A program made the translations under genes and the position numbers. The notes under the pieces were generated by a model. It saw nothing but the letters and a program-made list of their open reading frames with translations, had not been told where the DNA came from and did not search any database. DNA of 64,000 bases, taken from assembly GCA_029168955.1 (NCBI GenBank), contig JAPDOI010001344.1:96001-160000 (forward strand), read 5' to 3'. Numbering within the stretch: position 1 is the first letter of the stretch; every line of letters begins with the position of its first letter. The stretch comes from Aplectana chamaeleonis. Its lineage: Eukaryota > Nematoda > Chromadorea > Rhabditida > Cosmocercidae. Of the stretch, positions 51,840 through 62,275 are shown in pieces.

Positions 51840-51952
51840 ACTGAAACTTTGCGTTTCCGTTTGAAGGTTGGCGCAAACTTGGTCCCATATTTTCATACGT
51901 CCGTGCACCGAGTTTGCACCAACCTTCATTAATGCGCGCAAAGTATCAGTGC
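51840..51952. repeat. Palindromic repeat BB2
   Basis: AAACTTTGCGTTTCCGTTTG...GCACCGAGTTTGCACCAACC...GCGCAAAGTATC is a diverged relative of BB1; both are followed closely by CGTGCCGACTG. Confidence 0.6.
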
Positions 51953-51959
51953 TATCCGT

Positions 51960-52497
51960 GCCGACTGCATAGTCGGTGTTGAAGCCTCGCTAGCAAGTGG
52001 GCGGAGTTCACAAATTCGGTAGTTGAGAATCGCTCAATTTGGTCATTTTGGCTCGCTTTAACGCTTAAAACGGCCATAGCGTTCTGGGAGAGGCAATTCG
52101 AGTATAATTGTGTCTCTTTGGCCCAGCTGATGCGCGGATAGCTGAATCGGACTTGCGGATTTCCCAAAATCTGGGAAGGAATTGTGGAATGAGTGATAAG
52201 GGAAAACAGGAAATTACGGGTTAGACGGTCTCATTAAATGTGGTTAGCTGTCAAAAGCTGAATGCAATTCAACATGTACATGGTACGTGAAACAGTGGAC
52301 AGTAGGTAGTTTCAGGGTTAGCAACCACACTTTTTGGTGTGACAGGCAGGTCTACCCTCTCCTGTACATACTTATTATGTACAAGGTGAGCCCCCACGCC
52401 GCTTCGCGGCGTACTTGTAGGCGTATATTGTGACGCATAGAATAATCCAATCATTGCAAAATAAGAAGTGAATTATTATCGTTCTTCAAAACCCAGT
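51960..52497. other. No gene recognised; GC hairpin at 52396-52412
   Basis: Unassigned apart from the palindrome ACGCCGC-ttc-GCGGCGT, which is itself bracketed by TACAAG and CTTGTA. Confidence 0.4.
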
Positions 52498-53352
52498 TAG
52501 GCCCACACACTTCCTGTGGCACGTGGCACACTCCTAGTTAAGTCCCACACACTTTCCCCGGCGCTTGGCGCACTCACAATTTGGTCCCACACACTTTCCC
52601 CGGCGCTGGACGCACTCCTAGTTGAGTCCAATACACTTTTACCGGCGCTTGGCAAACTATTCGAGCCCCGCACACTTCCCCGGCGCTTGGCTCACTCATA
52701 GTCGGGTCGCACACACTTTACACGGCGCGTGGCGCACTTTCAGTTGGGTCACGCACACTTTACACGGCGCGTGGCACACTTCCAGTTGGGTACCGCACGA
52801 TTTCCACAGCGCGTGGCGCACTTCCAGTCGGGTCCCGCACACTTTCCACGGCGCGTAGCGCACTTCCAGTGAGGCCCCGCACACTTTCCACAACGCGTGG
52901 CGCACTTCCAGTCGGGTCCCGCACACTCTCCACAGTGCGTGGCGCACTTCCAGTTGAGTCCCGCACACTTTTCACGGCGCGTGGCGCACTTCCAGTTGGG
53001 TCCCACACACTTTCCATGGCGAGTGGCGCTTTCCAGTTGGGTCGCGCACACTTTTCACGACGCGTGGCGCACTTCCAATTGGGTTTCACACACTTTCCAC
53101 AACGCGTGGCGCACTTCCAGTCGGGTCCCGCACACTCTCCACAGTGCGTGGCGCACTTCCAGTTGGGTCCCACACACTTTCCATGGCGAGTGGCGCTTTC
53201 CAGTTGGGTCGCGCACACTTTACACGACACGTGGCGCACTTCAAGTTGGGTCCCGCACACTTTACACGACGCGTGGCGCACTTCCAATTGGGTCTCACAC
53301 ACTTTCCACAACGCGTGGCGCACTTCCAGTTGGGTCCCGCACACTTCTCCCG
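52498..53352. repeat. 42-bp minisatellite, family B, locus 3 (inverted)
   Basis: About 20 units of CGCGTGGCGCACTTCCAGTT + GGGTCCCGCACACTTTCCACGG; the complement reads like locus 1. The period is 42 bp. ORFs up to 194 codons through the array are artefacts of the 14-codon period. Confidence 0.95.
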
Positions 53353-53424
53353 GCTCCGGTTATTGTTATTCTTTGCTGTTTACGATTTACGGTTCACGAT
53401 CTATGAAAATTGAAATTTCATTTA

Positions 53425-53539
53425 GGTCTAGTGCATAGTTCCCGCGAAGCGCGACAGTGCATATCAGCAATATCGATTTTCGGTCGATTTATCTAGCAAA
53501 CACTGTCGCGACGCCCGCCGCGGGAGTATGCACTAGGCC
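53425..53539. mobile_element. Small PIF/Harbinger-like MITE Z (TTA)
   Basis: The 115-bp near-palindrome has ends GGTCTAGTGCATAGTTCCCG and ...CGCGGGAGTATGCACTAGGCC. TTA flanks at 53422-53424 and 53540-53542. Confidence 0.82.
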
Positions 53540-53542
53540 TTA

Positions 53543-54010
53543 CGCACACTCCTGGTGGGCCCCCACAGAGAGGTCTGGGGTGGTAGTAATTCATCCGATT
53601 TTTTTTGGTGCAAAATGGTTCTGTGCTTTACATGCTCCCTTCTCTGGAGGTAGCAGCTCGAAAACCTCATGGTTTCGGGCATGCTCGCGAGCTCACTGAA
53701 ACTGGCAGTATGCGCTGCATTCTGAAAAATAGCGCAGAGACGGTGGAGACGCTGGACTCTCCCAGTTTAGTGAAGAAAAAGTGGTGCGGAGGACTTTTTC
53801 GTCGATCATGCGAGGTCGGCGAACACTAAATGTGCGCCAGGCAGCTGTCGACAGCCGGCTGGCGGCGGTCGCCGCACTCGGTCATCCTGGCCGCACATCG
53901 ACTGAGGTCATGCATATTGATCACCGTTTGTGTGAGCTTGCAAAAGCGCCGCTTTGCCGGGGTTTCCCTGACCGTGAGAAATTTAATTTGTTCAGAAAAG
54001 CCACACAGTT
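53543..54010. other. No gene recognised
   Basis: Overlapping short ORFs on both strands without known motifs. Confidence 0.3.
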
Positions 54011-54047
54011 CCCGGACAAAGCGCCGCGAAGCGGCGCTTTGGCCGGG
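54011..54047. repeat. GC hairpin with GAA loop
   Basis: AAAGCGCCGC-gaa-GCGGCGCTTT (54018-54040) inside CCCGG...CCGGG. It resembles the hairpins at 2974-2996 and 52396-52412. Confidence 0.8.
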
Positions 54048-54400
54048 TCTACCCTGTACACAAACTTTCACGGTATAAGATAGACACTGAAGGGCGTTAC
54101 GCTGCATGGGCGCACACCTAGCTGCAGACGTGGTCCCGCCGGAAGCCCACACTTTTGCAAAGAATGGGCTACGAGAGTAGGGTATTTGAGTCGACCAGGG
54201 TCGATTCACCCTATGTATTCACTTTCACCGTCTAAGATGGAGGCTGAACACCGCTACAGTAGGAGGGCTCACACTTTTCCCAGGTGCGGTCCAGCCGAGA
54301 GTCAAGAATTTTGAAAACTAGGAGTCGCGAGAAAAGAATGAGTCTAGTGTGGTCGATTTACTCTGTACACAAACTTTCACAGTCTCAGAGTTATTCCGAA
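54048..54400. repeat. Degenerate tandem repeat, about 150 bp, 3 units
   Basis: The motif TCTGTACACAAACTTTCACAGTCT or a variant recurs at 54055, 54213 and 54362, each with similar surroundings (GTCGAT upstream, AAGAT-like downstream). Confidence 0.65.
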
Positions 54401-54410
54401 GACCGCGACA

Positions 54411-54562
54411 GTGGTGCTGGGCAAATCCAATAGCGGCCCATGTTGAACGATATTGTAGACCCACAGCATACACGATGCACAGTTTTCCCCTGCCGTACGT
54501 CGATGGCAGGTTAAATTGGGAATTCACTTCACGAATAATTGAGTTACCGAAGTACCCAACGG
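54411..54562. repeat. Repeat AA, copy AA2, left part
   Basis: Matches AA1; interrupted at CCCAACGG by hAT element H and resuming at 57389. Confidence 0.7.
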
Positions 54563-54599
54563 CAGGGTCCAGCAGCCCGTTGGCAAAGGCAACAAAATA

Positions 54600-55392
54600 C
54601 AATACCCGCGCTAAGTTTTGTAAAAACGGGGAGCATCTGGCAAACTTGGCAAAAAAGCGTCCGATGCATGTAACTTTGTTGAATGAAGACTTTTTTGAAT
54701 TCTGAAAACGCTATCATATTCACATAATAAATTGCTACCTATTCGTGTCACTTGTGTGCCGAAGTTCCCTAAGAGCACTTCGTTTTTGAAGAGAATTTTT
54801 TGTGCAATTGTTTTTCAAAAACGTCGCGCGCGGCGAAGTGCGGCGAAACTTTGAGCAGTATTTGTACTAGTAATGGAAGAGCAATCGGTATGTTTTCTTC
54901 AAAAATTAGGTGCAGGTGAGAGAATCTCAAGGTTTGTTCAGGTTATATTTTCGAAATCCTCAATTAAACACGTTTGAGAACTACCTGAAAAGTCGGAGTT
55001 TTGTTGCGAAATCCCCGGACTCATAAATGAAGGATTTCAAAAATTCAACCTAAACAAACCTTGAGATTCTCCCACCTGCACCTAATTTATGACGAAAGCA
55101 TACAGATTGCTCTTCCATTACTTGTACAAATACTGCTCAAAGTTTCGCCGCATTCGCCGCGCGCGACGTTTTTTGAAAAAAAGATTGCAAAAACTATTTC
55201 CTTTAAAAACGAAGTGCTCTTAGGGAACTTCGGCACACAAGTGACATGATTAGGTAGCAATTTATTCTGTGAATATGATAGCGTTTTCAGAATTCAAAAA
55301 AGTCTTCATTCAAAAAAGTTGCATGCATCGGACGCTTTTTTGCCAAGTTTGCCAGATGCTCCCCGTTTTTATAAAACTTAGCGCGGGTATTG
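54600..55392. mobile_element. Long-TIR foldback MITE J (TA), nested in H
   Basis: The 793-bp element is almost entirely palindromic: arms of about 350 bp (from CAATACCCGCGCTAAGTTTT) around a spacer of about 80 bp. TA flanks both ends (54598-54599, 55393-55394). The arms contain the GCATCTGGCAAACTTGGCAA and GTGCCGAAGTTCCCTAAGAG segments and their complements with few differences. Confidence 0.9.
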
Positions 55393-56389
55393 TACTTACG
55401 ACCCCCCCCCCTCGGAGGTCGGTCCGCGCCCAAAAATATGGGAAATTATAACGAACTCAGGAAAAATTCGGTCCTTCCGTTTTTCATCTAAAGATTCCGG
55501 ATAGAATCAAAGAAAAAATAATAAAATGGAACTGCGTAAAAAAGAGCCCGCCCGTAGCCCTATCAAAAATCATTTTGGCAAAAAGTCGGCAGTAGGCTGA
55601 TTTTAATAAATTTAGAGCAGTTCTCCGCTAGCCTAACCAAAATTCATTCAGAAAAAAATTTGGACAGGCTGGAATATGCAAAATTCAAAAAAAAAAACAG
55701 CCCGACGCCCATCCAAACGCGGGCGTTAATCGTGAATTTTGGGCACTGAGATGAAGTTTACGGGTGAATAAAACTCGACGAATGTTAACGATCAGTACAT
55801 TTTATACAAATATATTTTTTCTATACCTTGTATTCTACACATGTGTGATTAACTGGATTACGAAGGCTTCCGGAGAAAATGTCCACGTCTAATTTTTTTA
55901 CACACCACAAACTTAGCCAAACGTCAGAGTTTCCCTCCCTTTCTAAAATTGAAAAAGTTGTTGGCCTAGGAGAAAAGTCCTCACCAGAAGGCAAATTTTA
56001 ATTTCAGCTAGTTTCTGAGATATCAACGCCTAAAAAACGGCGACTTCGGGTATTTGCTCCTGTAATCGATAACGAATTGAAGATTGTAATCATTATTTTG
56101 ACTTTTTGCTCGATTAATGATGTTATTTTTCAGTGATAATTTATTAGAAGAATTCGAAAAATACCGATTCGCCTCCACTCGGGCGAAGAATTAACGAAAA
56201 CGACCAAGGGTGTTATGGCTATAATAGAATGCGCCCAGGCCCCGCGCCCTTCCCACAATGGCGTCCGGGCGTGGCGCCCTTTATGGCGCCTTACATATCT
56301 TTAAGTATTATTATTTCGGAAGTTTGAGAAGCTGGGAGAAAAAGCTCTGTGCAAATTTTGACACAGTGCAATTACCTCAAGGTCTGGAC

Positions 56390-56687
56390 TAGGGATGAGC
56401 GGAATAAAAATATGAACTTTCGGAAATCGGTTTTCGGGTTTGGGAACAGAAATTTTTTCTCGGGTTTCGGAAATCGGGCGCGAAACGCCTGAAAATGCGC
56501 GGAAATGCGGTTTTCGGAACGCTAAACGCGGAATGATTCAGAATTCATCTGATTTTTTCTTCCGTCGCAGATGACCCGATATTTTCGCATTCCGCAGCGT
56601 TTTTTGCGGTTTTCGGAACGCGGAATGCCAAAAATGCGCGAAACTGCGGGTTTCGGAACGCGAAACGCAGAATTCCGCTCATCCCTG
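56390..56687. mobile_element. hAT-like MITE K, nested in H
   Basis: The 298-bp element begins TAGGGATGAGCGGAAT and ends ...ATTCCGCTCATCCCTG, flanked by GTCTGGAC at 56382-56389 and 56688-56695. It is the same TIR family as L; the first base is mutated from C. Confidence 0.9.
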
Positions 56688-57471
56688 GTCTGGACCCTTG
56701 GTAGTCGGAAATTCTTTGGCTGAAGGGATGCAACCCGTTGGATAGTGATGGCAAAAAGCCTACGATTTGCCAACGTGGCTTGCCAACGTGGCAACACATT
56801 ACCTCGCCCGAATCCTTGTAACCAGTTGGGTTAGGAAAATGAAATTGTGACCATTTGTGGGGAATTCTATGAGGATTTCAGCTTATTTTTTTGTAGTTGA
56901 AATTTTGATTTTTAAGGGGGGGTCGTACGTCTTATAGTGGATTTTGAGGATGAAGTACAGCAAATTTTCGCTTACAAGGGGATTAAAAACAGTAGAATGG
57001 ACTGGGAACTGGTTCTTTTCAGGTTGTATCCTACATTTCCCTGCTATTCGCACTTTTCTGTATCACTATCATAGAAGCGGTGTGGTTTTGAGAATGATTT
57101 CTTCATTTTCGTAGTAGAACTTTCCGAAAAACAACCGCTTCGCACCTACGATTGTGATAATAGAAGTGCGAGTAGAGGGGAAATGAAGAACAGTTGCGCT
57201 TCCCTTTTTAATCCGGAGAAACCACTTTTCTACATACCCTACTACGTTCTTGTCTTTTTCCAATGAATGCTATATAATCTCCTTCACGAAAATTTTACGA
57301 TCCCCCTCCAAATTTTCGTTTTTCCTCGAAAATTTTCACGACCCTCCTCACCACTCGTTGGCAAGCTATCCACACCTGCTGGACCCTGCCCAACGGTTGG
57401 GGAGCAGAGCTAATTTCTGGGAAGTATTTACAGTTGTATACCTGTATGATAACTGTCTAGAAGCAAGCGAA

Positions 57472-57862
57472 AAGTTGTCGAGAATTCTCTAGAGTCTGGG
57501 AAAGTTGTCCTGCATTCGTAAGCGAGCAGGACAACTTTTCGTCCGATTCTGGACAACTAGTTTTACCTGAGTTTCAAGAATGTTCCCAGGATGTCGTGGG
57601 AGGACAAAAAGCCTTTCCATATACAAATTTGCTTCCCATGGCTAGGAATTACATATAACTGCGAATGGCTTCAACGCGGCCGTGGCTACGTTTCAAAGGA
57701 AGCCTTTTGCCATGGGAATGTTCTTGGAACGCACCCCTGAAATGTCGGGAATCGGGCAAGAAGCTGTCGAGAATTCTCCAGGATCTGCTAAAACTGTCCT
57801 GCATTCGTACGCGTGCCGGACAACTTTTCGTCCGATTCTCGACAACTAGTTTTTCCTGAGTG
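57472..57862. repeat. Two direct W copies around hAT-like remnant X2
   Basis: W segments (GTCCGATTCTCGACAACTAG and upstream) occur at 57472-57570 and 57765-57862. Between them about 57580-57735 matches MITE X1, with a right end ...GGAACGCACCCCTG. Confidence 0.7.
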
Positions 57863-57879
57863 TGCACTATACTTTTGCA

Positions 57880-58135
57880 TTTTCAGATTTCTTTCGAAAA
57901 TTCGACTTTTCGAATAATTCGGGATTTTGGAGTTTTCGAATATTCGACTTTTCGAATAATTCGGGATTTTGAAGTTTACGAATATTCGACTTTTCGAATA
58001 ATTCGGAGTTTTGAACTTTTCGAATATTCGACTTTACGAATAATTCGGGAATTTGAACTTTTCGAATATTCGACTTTTCAATAATTCGGGATTCTGAGCT
58101 TTTCGAATATTCGACTTTTCGAATAAAAAGTCGAC
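57880..58135. repeat. 42-bp minisatellite, family D, locus 1
   Basis: About six units of CTTTTCGAATATTCGACTTT + TCGAATAATTCGGGATTTTGAA. GGGATTTT at 57921 and 57963 gives a 42-bp period. The 14-residue repeat YSTFRIIRxFExFE in translation is an artefact. Confidence 0.92.
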
Positions 58136-58199
58136 TTTTTCAATCGACTGTCGAATGATTTTTCGAATTTTTTTCATTCGACTTTTCGAGTAAGTCAAA

Positions 58200-58482
58200 A
58201 AAATATTTTGTTATTCCCACTACTTTACAGAAAAAAAGGCTAAATTACTTCAGCTAGCATATTCTATCTTTCTTTTGAGACTGAATTAAACTGTCGAATA
58301 GGAAAGCAAACAAACTATATATTTACGAGACGGTTGGCTATATCAGAAAAATATACGAACAGTATGTGTTGCAAATAATGCAAACAACTGCTTCTCATCA
58401 TTTAATTCCGATAGGAAGTTAGCACAAAATAATAGCTCTGGCACCTGTTTCACAAATAGACTATTGAAACCCGCCGCCGTCT
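58200..58482. other. No gene recognised
   Basis: AT-rich unassigned sequence. Confidence 0.3.
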
Positions 58483-58625
58483 TAGGCATCTTTCATAGTC
58501 CTCGCCGCAAGCGCTGCAGGCGCGTGACGCGCTGGAAGCGCGGTGGACGCGCGTGCCGCACATCCACGACGCCATAGCGGCGCCGCCCGAAGAGCCATAA
58601 CGGTTTCGCCATTTAAATCAATACT
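58483..58625. mobile_element. Diverged N-like MITE end
   Basis: TTA then GGCATCTTTCATAGTC and GC-rich CGCGGTGGACGCGCGTGCCG sequence resemble the left half of N1. No right TIR found. Confidence 0.4.
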
Positions 58626-58749
58626 CCCTTCTCAGTTTAGGTCCACTCCAACACTGAAGGCAGTGTTCACGATGAATATCGCACTCGAGTTCGACCCAAA
58701 AATGGGCTTCATTGGTCGTGAGGTGACTAATAGTGAAGAAACAGCCAAC

Positions 58750-59319
58750 GAAAACGTTTAGAATAAGCTAAAATAACGGTTTCTAACGTTCAGTGCGTGG
58801 ACGCGAATAATAGGCCCTGCTGATTTCCACAAGCGCGCGCTAATCGCGAAATCTGCGCGAATCGATCAGGTGGGCGCGGCAGAGTTGCTTGGCAAATTGC
58901 CATCGAAACGTGTGCGATGCCACAAGCTCGTCCGAATGATGGCCGGGATAGGTAGGCGCACTGGGATAACTTTCAGAGCCGTTTTTATCGATTTCTGAGG
59001 TGGCGCCAGAGATTTCATATCCTCTGTTGCCGAGTGTGATTTAGTTCCGTTCGTCGCGTGCGGAGGTGGTCTTCCTTCCTGGTGCTCTTTCGGAATAGAC
59101 GACCCACTGAAGAACACAATGAAATTAGCAATTGTTCGGTAATGACCTACCGCTCGGTTGGTGCTCTGAACGCCCTTATGGTGAGGACATGAGTGAGTCA
59201 TCATTGATAGTTACGCTTCACCTTGATTTCGAAACACATCTACGATTTGCGTCAGTGTGCATCCTTGGCGCGCAACCTGCTCGTGGGTCAATGGAATGTT
59301 TTGGAAAATCAATTTATCC
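58750..59319. other. No gene recognised
   Basis: Unassigned; short ORFs only. A P-like end (AAGGCAGTGTTCACGATGAA) lies just upstream at about 58656 without a partner. Confidence 0.3.
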
Positions 59320-59329
59320 GAAAAAGTCG

Positions 59330-59560
59330 ACTATCGAATTCATTCGAATGTTTCCGTAAATTTTCGAATATTCGACTTTTCCAATATTTCAGGTTATTAA
59401 ACTTTTCGAATAATTCGGGATTTTGAACTTTTCGAATATTCGACTCTTCGAATAATTCGGAATTTTGACGTTTTCGAATATTCGACTTTTCAAATAATTC
59501 GGGATGTAGAACTTTTCGAATATTCGATTTTTCGAATAAGTCTATGCCCCTGTCCGGAAT
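59330..59560. repeat. 42-bp minisatellite, family D, locus 2
   Basis: The same unit as locus 1 (TTTTCGAATATTCGACTTTT...AATAATTCGGGATTTTG), about five copies, same orientation. Confidence 0.9.
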
Positions 59561-59629
59561 TAAGCGGGCCACCCGCGCTGGCTCGCGTGAGGAGCGCGTC
59601 GCCGCTCTGCATGTCTCCTGATCCAGCTA

Positions 59630-59867
59630 CAGTTGACCGCAATGTTAGAAGGACATGGTGCGGTTGCGGACTCGCCCTAAAACTACGGTAGAATCTGGCA
59701 CTTTGCCAGATTTCGTCATCGATCGGCGCCACAGCTGATATTCTCGTCAGCAGAGAGACGACGGTTGGCGCCGATCGATGACGAAGTCTGGCAAAGTGCC
59801 AGATTCTACCGTAGTTTTAATGCGAGTCCGCTACCGCGCCATGTCCTTTTAACATTGCGGTCAACTG
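59630..59867. mobile_element. Tc1/mariner-like palindromic MITE Y (TA)
   Basis: 238 bp with arms of about 105 bp: CAGTTGACCGCAATGTTAGA... and complement; inner segments AAACTACGGTAGAATCTGGC and GATCGATGACGAAGTCTGGC. TA flanks at 59628-59629 and 59868-59869. Confidence 0.88.
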
Positions 59868-59869
59868 TA

Positions 59870-60480
59870 AGTGGCGCCTGAGTGATATTAATTTGAAAAA
59901 TTCGAATATTCGAGTACTTGACCATTTGATTCAATCGGAAATCCCTATTCCTGATGTATTGAAATAGTTGATTCATTCAGGAATTGAGGTTTTCTGCTTT
60001 TTTTGAAGGTGCGATTCTTTGGGGAGCTTAAATATCGAATTTTTTCAAAAAAAAATCCGGCCAGTTTTGGATCACAATGTTCGAATCCTCGGTCACTGAA
60101 AAAATTGGGCTGGAAATACTCATGATATATCCGGAAGTATTTTTAAAACATCGAATTCCCATTCGAAGATTCGGATCTTTGTTTTCGAAGTACGCATTCA
60201 CTTAGAAAAGAAGACGGATTTTGGAAAACAATCAATCATTCAGAAAAACTCATAGTATGGGTTGGTGTAGTCGCGAAAGGGTTAGCCGCGGACCACGCAG
60301 CAGTTCGCGCGCTTCTCGCGAATAATTTCTTTCAATCCGAAGTCTGATTTGCGCATTGTTCCAAAAAAACAGGTGTTCCTCACAAAAGACAGAAAAACAA
60401 ACAAAACCAGGCTGTTCGACTGACCGAATATTTCGCCAAGCGTGTGGAGTTTAGCACGATCAATACTCACCGGCAATAGG
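59870..60480. other. No gene recognised
   Basis: AT-rich unassigned sequence. Confidence 0.3.
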
Positions 60481-60489
60481 ATGTGTTGC

Positions 60490-60625
60490 CGAACCAACCT
60501 GTAGTGAACCTGCTATCGGCAGGTCAAAAGCAGGTCGGTAACAGGTCCATGTTTTTCTTCCAGAAGAACCTGCCATCGCCGGGTTGCTCTAGCAAGAGGT
60601 GGGCCAACCTGCTGTCGACTTTTGA
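60490..60625. repeat. Local repeats of an ACCTGCxATCGxxGG motif
   Basis: CCTGCTATCGGCAGG, CCTGCCATCGCCGGG, CCTGCTGTCG and AGCAGGTCGGTAACAGG recur in direct and inverted form within about 130 bp. Confidence 0.5.
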
Positions 60626-60629
60626 GTTT

Positions 60630-61630
60630 GCCTGAGAAGAACACTTATTATAGCTGTAAATTTGCTGCACGGCAGTTTTCTCCACATCAGGGAGTTGAAT
60701 GGGGATATCGATTTCCAACGCCCCGGAAGCGTCATTTCTCTATAACAAGCTCTCACCACAGTAAAATTGTTGCTTATCAACGCATTGGATGATGAATATG
60801 AGTATTTTGCAAAACAGTGAAAAAAGCGGCTGCAGCAAGGACACGAACCAATTACCTCCCTTCTCCATCAACATCTCTCACTTCCACTGCGCCAATTGGT
60901 CATGCTGGATGCGCCATCGGAAGACTTTATCTATATTTCGTCCGTCATTGCAACATGTTTTTCATGTATACGCTCTACGACAATTCAATTTCTGGTCCAA
61001 TGTTGAGATCGCTGCAACACAGTGTGCTCTAGCAACCCATAAATTACAGTCTGCGATGCGCCTGTGAGTCGAATGCTAAACGCGTTTATAACTCCGTTTG
61101 GAGAAACGGACCGCAGCTATGCAGAACGGCCAATTTCGAATTTTCCGTTAAAAAAATGACCCTCTGAAGTTGGATTTCGTTCGGGATGGCCTTTTTCTAT
61201 AAGTGACCTTCGCTTGTATGTTAGCTTTTCACTATTACAGGAAGTATAATCACATCTAATACTACAGAAAGGTTCTTTTTTCACAAAGACATTATTTTGA
61301 TACGTTTTCCTTTGGCACCAAATCATCAGTCTCTAAATATAGATGGGGATTATTTCCATTGCCTATTTTATGTCTATGAGGAAAAATGAAGGAACTATGA
61401 ATTTGGCGCAGATTCTGACTTTTTCGCAAGACAGCCCACATATGACTCAACTGCGGAAGACTGGGGAACGCGAAAGAACTGTTAATGAGAAAATATTGGA
61501 AATGTTAGGAATGACATCATTTCTGTGCAATTGATTTCTCATCCAATGCGTGGTGAACGAGACCGAGTGCGAGTGCGAGAAAGTGCGGGTTCCCCGGTAC
61601 TGGGTTTGCCTTAAATTGATATCAAGCGAA
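60630..61630. other. No gene recognised
   Basis: Unassigned; a few ORFs of 60-90 codons without motifs. Confidence 0.3.
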
Positions 61631-61634
61631 TTAA

Positions 61635-62072
61635 AGGCAGTGTCCACGATGAATTTCATCCTCGGTTTTTGGTCGGAAATCGAAAGTTCAGGCGCTCATT
61701 GGAGTACTGGGGTCGAAAGAACGAACGAGAACGGGCCCTAAAGAGCTCCATACGGCTCCGAAGTCCGCTCGCGCTACCCCTTCCGCTCGCGGTCGAGTTT
61801 TTCGAGCAACAGTTTGGTCCGCTTCTACATTAGCATTGGAGCGCGAGCGCGGCTAAGTTTTATCAATGGGGCGCATTTGCACACGCTGTCTATTTCAGGC
61901 CCATGCCCGCGTAACTGATCCATCGTTGAAATGTGGCTTTCAAGAAGAAGAGGTAATTTTGGATGTTTCGCAGTGTTTTTCATGATTCTTTCTTCACTGA
62001 TGAAACAGTGAGACTCTAAACCTTCGTTTTCTGGTGGAAACTTGAAAACGATTTTTATCGTGGACACTGCCT
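61635..62072. mobile_element. piggyBac-like MITE P1 (TTAA)
   Basis: TTAA at 61631-61634 and 62073-62076; ends AGGCAGTGTCCACGATGAAT and ...ATCGTGGACACTGCCT. 438 bp. The clearest member of family P. Confidence 0.85.
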
Positions 62073-62275
62073 TTAATGATTTGTTTGCCTTTGTCCTGTG
62101 TGAGAATAGAATGAAAACAGCCAACCTTTTCTTCTTGACATAGGAGCTGCGATGCATTAAAGAGTTCAAGAGAATGCTGAATCTAGAATCCGGTTTGTAG
62201 GCAAATGAGTTCCCTCAAAAGACCTGAATTTCTTCGATGAACCATTAGACTCCGAGAGAACTTCGCCCACATTAA

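Larger units (their letters stand above)
54563..57388. mobile_element. hAT-like element H (2.8 kb) with nested J and K
   Basis: It begins CAGGGTCCAGCAGCCCGTTG and ends ...CACACCTGCTGGACCCTG. The duplication CCCAACGG is at 54555-54562 and 57389-57396, and AA1 shows the empty site. Subtracting J (793 bp) and K (298 bp) leaves about 1.7 kb, similar to element A. It has family-typical TTACGACCCCCC and TTTTACGATCCCCCTCC modules near both ends. 55395-56389 and 56696-57300 have no recognised coding content. Confidence 0.88.

Noticed and set aside
52498..53352. CRISPR-like array
   Set aside because: The units are head-to-tail minisatellite copies with no unique spacers, in a eukaryotic context.
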